A stretch of DNA of 9,775 nt from DASQVO01 sp035640715 (lineage in GTDB: Bacteria; Actinomycetota; Actinomycetes; Streptosporangiales; Streptosporangiaceae): contig DASQVO010000220.1 of the NCBI GenBank assembly GCA_035640715.1, positions 1 to 9,775 of the forward strand, in the 5' to 3' direction. The notes under the pieces were generated by a model. That model was not told the DNA's origin. It worked only from the letters and a program-made list of their open reading frames with translations, and did not search any database. Position numbers and translations under genes: made by a program. Below, in pieces: positions 6,356 to 9,775 of this stretch. Numbering within the stretch: position 1 is the stretch's first letter; each line of letters opens with the position of its first letter.

Positions 6356-7575
6356 CGCGGCCCCCGTCCGCTGAGCCCGAGGATCGCCTGCTGGTAGGAC
6401 CGGACCGCTTCGGCCGCCGCGGGCAGGTCGCACGGCGCCGTCCACAGCAGGTTCCGCGCCCGGTCGAAGCGGGCGCTGAGTTCGGGATCCTCGGCCGCGC
6501 CGAGGGTGGCGGCCTTGGCCTGGTACGCGCCGAGCAGCCCGCGTAGCTCGTCGCGCCGGGCCAGGGCGCCGGCCGCCATCCGTTCGGCATCCCGGTACAG
6601 CTGCGCCGCGGCCGACGCCTGTTTTCCGATGTCATCAAGCTCGGCGGCGAGACGGGTCCACCGGCCCGCCGCCTTCAGCTCCGCTACGACGGCCAGCCGG
6701 GCCGTCAGGGCGGGAGCCTCGGGCGGAGGCGGCAGCGCGGACTCGGCGATCTTGGCTGCGGCCCGCTCCCGCGCCCGGCTCGCGTCCTGCCACGCCGCCG
6801 TGACGGCCGACACCGCCGTCGTCGCGGCGGCTATCCGGCGCTCCGCGTCGTCGCGAAGCCGGGCCAGCTCGGCGACCTGGGCAGCGACGGAGGCCGCCTG
6901 GTCCCGCAGCCGGTCCAGCCGGTCGGCATCGGTCCGGCCGCCCCGCCACAGCGCGAGCGGGTCCGAGTTCAGCACCTCGCGCAGCGCGTTCTTCTCGGCC
7001 TCGGCCGCCGCCAGGGCGCCGCCCACGGCGTCGTCGGCGTCGGTGAGGCCGCCGGCCTGCCGCCTCGCCTCGGCCAGCTCGGCGCCGGCATTCTCCAGCG
7101 GGCCGGCCAGCTCGTTCCAGACTGTTTCGGCGGCTGTCACCACGTCAGCGACCCCGGCATAGATGCGCTGCATCTCCTGCACGGCCGCGGCGAGGGTGAG
7201 TTCCGTCTGCCCGGTGTCGGTGAGGTCCCGGCGAGCCAGCGGTGCGGGCGCCCGGGACAGCCGGACGGAGGGCCCGCTCAGCAGTCCGGTGATCTCGGTC
7301 AGCTCCGGGCCAGCCGGGCGGCGGGAACGGGCCAGTAGTTCGGCGGCCCGGTCGACGGCGGCCGAGTAGGCCAGGAAGATCTGCCACAGCGCGGCCAGGC
7401 TCCCGCGGGCCTCCTCCCAGCGCTTCCCGGTGACACCGGTGAGGCTCGCCGCGCCTTCGAGGAGGCGCTTGCCGAAGCTGCCGTCGAGGTCCATCAGGTT
7501 GGCCTGGATGCCGTCGCGTTCGGCGGCGGCCGCCGCCACGGCTGCCGCGGCCTGGTCCCGGGTCATGGCCGTCAT
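6352..7575 (-). CDS. Ala-rich helical / coiled-coil protein of the PknG operon
   Basis: This 407-residue protein has no signal peptide, membrane helix or catalytic motif. It is Ala/Arg/Glu/Leu-rich and almost wholly predicted helix, with long coiled-coil-like stretches (about 125-185 and 195-345) broken by a Pro-rich hinge (LPPPPEAP). The C-terminus (about 346-407) contains ELSARFDRARNLL, then WTAPCDL and a final amphipathic helix AVRSYQQAI. This looks like a compact, constrained module, but I cannot assign it to a named family. It starts 4 bases after the sensor stop, with GGTGA close to the ATG; an alternative ATG lies at 7566. Its stop overlaps the kinase ATG. A linker between the membrane sensor and the kinase, or a kinase partner, is a reasonable inference from position only. 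Confidence 0.82.
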   Translation of the reverse strand: MTAMTRDQAAAAVAAAAAERDGIQANLMDLDGSFGKRLLEGAASLTGVTGKRWEEARGSLAALWQIFLAYSAAVDRAAELLARSRRPAGPELTEITGLLSGPSVRLSRAPAPLARRDLTDTGQTELTLAAAVQEMQRIYAGVADVVTAAETVWNELAGPLENAGAELAEARRQAGGLTDADDAVGGALAAAEAEKNALREVLNSDPLALWRGGRTDADRLDRLRDQAASVAAQVAELARLRDDAERRIAAATTAVSAVTAAWQDASRARERAAAKIAESALPPPPEAPALTARLAVVAELKAAGRWTRLAAELDDIGKQASAAAQLYRDAERMAAGALARRDELRGLLGAYQAKAATLGAAEDPELSARFDRARNLLWTAPCDLPAAAEAVRSYQQAILGLSGRGPR

Positions 7576-7579
7576 ACGT

Positions 7580-8959
7580 TCACCGGTACTCCGCGAGCCT
7601 GCGGGTGATCCCCCAGGCGCATCCGGCGGCCATCACCACGGACGCCGCGATGATGCCTGCCTCGAGGCCCGTGAACGCGTCACGGCCGCCGGCCGCGCTG
7701 GAGCGGAAAGCGGCCTGGTCGGCCGCGACCGCCGCGGACAGGTCCGCATTCAGCCTGCCGAACAAGGTCGCGGCCGTACCAGGCCCGGTACCGATCACGA
7801 GTTGCGTCTCGGCACTGAAATTGTCCGCGGCGTCGAGGCTGTGCACCCGCTCGTTGACGGCGTACCAGCCCTGTGCGTCACGGGCGGCAGCGGCTGCCCG
7901 CTGCGCGCCGGGACCGCCCTGCGACTGGGCGAGCGCCTCGGTCAGCAGCGTCCCGGCTCCCGGGCCGAGCGAGCGCCGCGCGGCCGCAAAGTCCTGCTGG
8001 AACACGGCATCACCGCTGTGGGAGATCAGGTTGAGGATCTCGTCGCCGCGGGCACGCTGCGCGAGGATGCCGGCCTGAGCGAGGGTCTCCGCCGGGCGGG
8101 CTCCCTGCGCCAGCGCCCGGCCCAGGTCGGCCCGCGCAATTCCGAAGGCGATCACCAGCCAGAGCAGTGACACCACGCCGACGGCGGAGGCCATGAGCAA
8201 GCCGACGTTGACGATCCGGTGCGTGCGCCGGGACAGCCACCGCTGCACCCGGTAGAGCACATATCCGGCAACCACGCCGAACGCGACGGCCGCCGCGACG
8301 AGCGGCAGCCCGGTCGCCTGCGCGCTCGCACCCGCCAGCTGGGCGTTTTCCTGCGCGTAGATGCTGCGGGCGGCGGGAAGCAGCGTCAGCTGCATTTCCT
8401 CCGTGGCCACCTGCGCGTACGAGCTTCCGGCCATATAGCCGAGTGAGTTGTACACCTCGGCGTCGGCGACGTAGCCCGTGTAGACCGGCAGCGCGGCCGA
8501 GAGCGTGGCGAGGCTGGCGCCGACCGCTGAGTTGCCGCTGGCAGTGGTCGCCGCCTCCAGGCCGCTGGCGGCGCGTGCGATGTCGGCGTCATAGTGCTCG
8601 CGGGCGGCCAGCGGCTCCTGGGTGCCGGACAGGAACGCGGTTGAGAACGTCACCTCGGCGTCGGATAGCGACTGGTAGATCTGCTGGGCATCGAGGCTCA
8701 GCGGCTCGCTGCTGCTCACCACGTTGTCTGCGGCGGACGCGTGCAGGCTGACCGTCCAGGCGGCGAACGCGCCCCAGCCCAGGCAACCGATGACGAGGCC
8801 GGCGAGGATCAGCCGGAGCTTGCCTGGCGTGGTCGTGGCCCGCAAAGCCAGCAGCGACCTGCCCCCCGCGAGCCGCCCTGGCGCGGACCGGCCTCTCGCG
8901 AGCCGTGCTGGCGCAGGCCGCACCGGGTCACCGCCCGGCCGGTTCACGACAGTGGCCAT
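7580..8959 (-). CDS. GlnX-like four-helix transmembrane sensor protein
   Basis: This 459-residue membrane protein has a basic cytoplasmic N-terminus (about 1-48) and four predicted membrane helices at about 49-70, 217-238, 252-274 and 433-452. Two helical domains of about 150 residues each would be extracytoplasmic (71-216 and 275-432), and the C-terminus RRLAEYR would be cytoplasmic. The tandem, all-helical outer domains resemble chemoreceptor-type four-helix-bundle sensors. No kinase, HAMP or methyl-accepting domain is present. Topology, size and linkage to pknG match mycobacterial GlnX, which relays the state of the amino-acid-binding protein GlnH to PknG. It is the first gene of the operon; a GGTGGG-like site precedes the ATG at 8959. 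The GlnX assignment rests on architecture and gene context rather than alignment, so no symbol is given. The ligand is unknown. Confidence 0.85.
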   Translation of the reverse strand: MATVVNRPGGDPVRPAPARLARGRSAPGRLAGGRSLLALRATTTPGKLRLILAGLVIGCLGWGAFAAWTVSLHASAADNVVSSSEPLSLDAQQIYQSLSDAEVTFSTAFLSGTQEPLAAREHYDADIARAASGLEAATTASGNSAVGASLATLSAALPVYTGYVADAEVYNSLGYMAGSSYAQVATEEMQLTLLPAARSIYAQENAQLAGASAQATGLPLVAAAVAFGVVAGYVLYRVQRWLSRRTHRIVNVGLLMASAVGVVSLLWLVIAFGIARADLGRALAQGARPAETLAQAGILAQRARGDEILNLISHSGDAVFQQDFAAARRSLGPGAGTLLTEALAQSQGGPGAQRAAAAARDAQGWYAVNERVHSLDAADNFSAETQLVIGTGPGTAATLFGRLNADLSAAVAADQAAFRSSAAGGRDAFTGLEAGIIAASVVMAAGCAWGITRRLAEYR

Positions 8960-9007
8960 CGCCGACCCACCACGCCCGCTCCCGTTCTCGCGTCAGCGGC
9001 CATCGGC

Positions 9008-9192
9008 GTTCTCCCGCCGGTCAGCCACGTGCCCGCCGCCGCACGACCAAGCCGGCGGCACCGCGCTCGCGCCTATTGTCGCGCATTCTGCGCCGTACAT
9101 CACCACATAAATCAGGCAGTAGGGAGAAAGGTTTCTCCTCGCCGTAAACGCCAGTTCTCCTGATTGCGGTCGTCGCGGCCCTCCTGTTCTCC
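9008..9192 (+). repeat. Cluster of TTCTCC motifs
   Basis: TTCTCC occurs at 9009-9014, 9133-9138, 9155-9160 and 9187-9192, and its complement GGAGAA at 9123-9128. Three of the plus copies share a preceding G. Spacing between the last three is 22 and 32 bases, close to two and three helical turns. The hexamer is scattered and rare in the coding parts of the window. Confidence 0.4.
9123..9138. promoter_or_regulatory. Perfect palindrome, operator-like site
   Basis: GGAGAAA-GG-TTTCTCC has perfect 7-base arms around a 2-base centre. The loop is too small for a good RNA hairpin, so a site for a dimeric DNA-binding protein is more likely. It lies about 165 bases upstream of the GlnX-like ATG, in the most AT-rich part of the divergent region. 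No known regulator consensus was recognised. Confidence 0.45.
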
Positions 9193-9409
9193 GGCTGGGC
9201 GCTCGCGGTCACGGCGGCCGTCGCCATCACGGCCGCGTTCGCCAGCCAAAGAGACTTCACGGCGGGACCGGCCCGCACGGCGGCGCATTCCCGGCCGCGC
9301 CCGCTGGCATCGCTGTCTGCGTGACGGGGCAGTATAGAGGTGAACATACTCGGGCACCGACGCCGTGAGGGTTACTCGGAATTAGACACAGAGAGGAATG
9401 CCAGACAGC

Positions 9410-9775
9410 ATGCCGGTCCTGGTCGGGGTCTGGTTCGCGCTAGCGGGCGGGGTGGCCGCACTGGCCGGCCTGTACGGAATCCACCGTGTGCGACGGCTAC
9501 GCAGCGACGGCGTGCGCACGTGGGGAATGGCGATGCTCCCGCCGGCGTCGCCGGACAAGGAGCCGGATGGATCGCGCGGCCAGCTCGTGATCCAGTACAC
9601 GCTCGCGGACGGCCGCGTGATGGAGCGGATCACTCCCCAGCCGGCCCGGAAGCAGCCCGCGCTGCGGCCCGGCCAGCACGTACTCGTCTGGTACAACCCC
9701 GGGGATCCGGATGAGGTTCTCATCCACGGCCTCCAGACGCGGCTCGCGGACCGCGTCTTCCTGATCGCCGGGCTG
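9410..9775 (+). CDS. DUF3592-type membrane protein, 5' part
   Basis: This frame is open for 122 codons to the window edge without a stop, so the gene is partial at its 3' end. The product begins MPVLVGVWFALAGGVAALAG, a membrane helix, followed by a basic stretch (HRVRRLRSDG) and a beta-rich segment with IQYTLADGR and ALRPGQHVLVWYNPGDP. A second hydrophobic stretch (RVFLIAGL) is starting at the edge. A helix, a beta domain with GxxVxVWYNPxDP and a second helix are typical of DUF3592 proteins, whose function is not established. The start is the ATG at 9410. An in-frame ATG at 9398 lies only one base after GAGAGG (9391-9396), too close for good initiation, whereas 9410 has a rather long 13-base spacer. 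The gene is divergent from the kinase operon and may share regulatory DNA with it. Confidence 0.8.
   Translation, partial: MPVLVGVWFALAGGVAALAGLYGIHRVRRLRSDGVRTWGMAMLPPASPDKEPDGSRGQLVIQYTLADGRVMERITPQPARKQPALRPGQHVLVWYNPGDPDEVLIHGLQTRLADRVFLIAGL

Larger units (their letters stand above)
8960..9409. other. Divergent intergenic region
   Basis: These 450 bases separate the divergent starts of the GlnX-like gene (-) and the DUF3592 gene (+), so both promoters should lie here. The stretch around 9080-9150 is the most AT-rich part and contains a perfect palindrome (9123-9138) amid TTCTCC motifs. On the plus side TATAGA (9333-9338) is a possible -10 element for the DUF3592 gene, without a recognisable -35. 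No convincing gene was found. Minus-strand open frames here are Arg/Ala-rich and look non-coding. A hydrophobic plus frame at 9160-9324 has no normal start codon. Confidence 0.6.

Noticed and set aside
4139..6397. Long open frame of 752 codons on the plus strand, antisense to the kinase
   Set aside because: It lies wholly opposite a kinase with every expected motif. Its composition (Arg/Gly/Ala/Val-rich, no recognisable domain) is typical of antisense frames in high-GC DNA.
6356..6445. Longer N-terminus for the kinase starting at 6445
   Set aside because: It would overlap the coding end of the helical protein by about 90 bases. The ATGA overlap at 6352-6355 gives a normal operon junction.
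9331..9350. AGTAT...ATACT dyad around a TATAGA element
   Set aside because: Arms are only 5 bases with a 10-base spacer, which is too weak to call an operator without comparative data.
9021..9357. Minus-strand open frames in the divergent region (81 and 108 codons)
   Set aside because: Arg/Ala-rich translations without domain, membrane helix or Shine-Dalgarno site; likely chance frames.
9340..9714. Plus-strand frame of 124 codons overlapping the DUF3592 gene
   Set aside because: It is in a different frame from the DUF3592 product, with Arg/Gly/Pro-rich composition. The frame starting at 9410 has a membrane helix and family-like motifs and remains open.

Overview
The window is high-GC DNA with strongly GC-biased third codon positions, six tightly packed genes on the minus strand, and a mycobacterial-type PknG kinase. 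This points to an actinobacterium (Actinomycetota). It is more likely a Streptomyces/Streptosporangiales-type filamentous organism than a mycobacterium, because the kinase sits with PP2C, VWA and zinc-ribbon/FHA genes. The genus cannot be fixed from sequence alone. No RNA genes, insertion sequences or CRISPR arrays were seen.

Layout. Positions 1-752 (+) hold a membrane-anchored DUF4230-type protein. Positions 753-836 are a short convergent gap with two GC-rich hairpins. Positions 837-8959 (-) hold one apparent operon, read from right to left: a four-helix membrane protein resembling mycobacterial GlnX (8959-7580), an Ala-rich helical/coiled-coil protein (7575-6352), a PknG-type Ser/Thr kinase (6355-3920), a zinc-ribbon PP2C phosphatase (3923-2916), a von Willebrand factor A protein (2902-1556) and a zinc-ribbon FHA protein (1529-837). 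Gaps between these genes are at most 26 bases, and two junctions are ATGA stop/start overlaps. Positions 8960-9409 form the divergent intergenic region, with a perfect GGAGAAA-GG-TTTCTCC palindrome and a cluster of TTCTCC motifs. Positions 9410-9775 (+) are the 5' part of a DUF3592-type membrane protein that runs off the window.

How it may work. In mycobacteria, amino-acid availability is relayed by GlnH and GlnX to PknG, which phosphorylates the FHA protein GarA and so tunes glutamate/2-oxoglutarate metabolism. This window carries equivalents of the membrane sensor, the kinase and an FHA protein in one transcription unit, and adds a cognate-looking phosphatase, a VWA protein with a Thr-rich tail and a helical protein. 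No GlnH-like solute-binding protein is present. Three proteins (kinase, phosphatase, FHA) carry short CxxC zinc ribbons, and the kinase has a recently duplicated pair. The whole looks like a self-contained phospho-signalling module: sensor, kinase, phosphatase, pThr reader and a probable scaffold or effector. The signal and downstream targets are inferred, not shown by the sequence.
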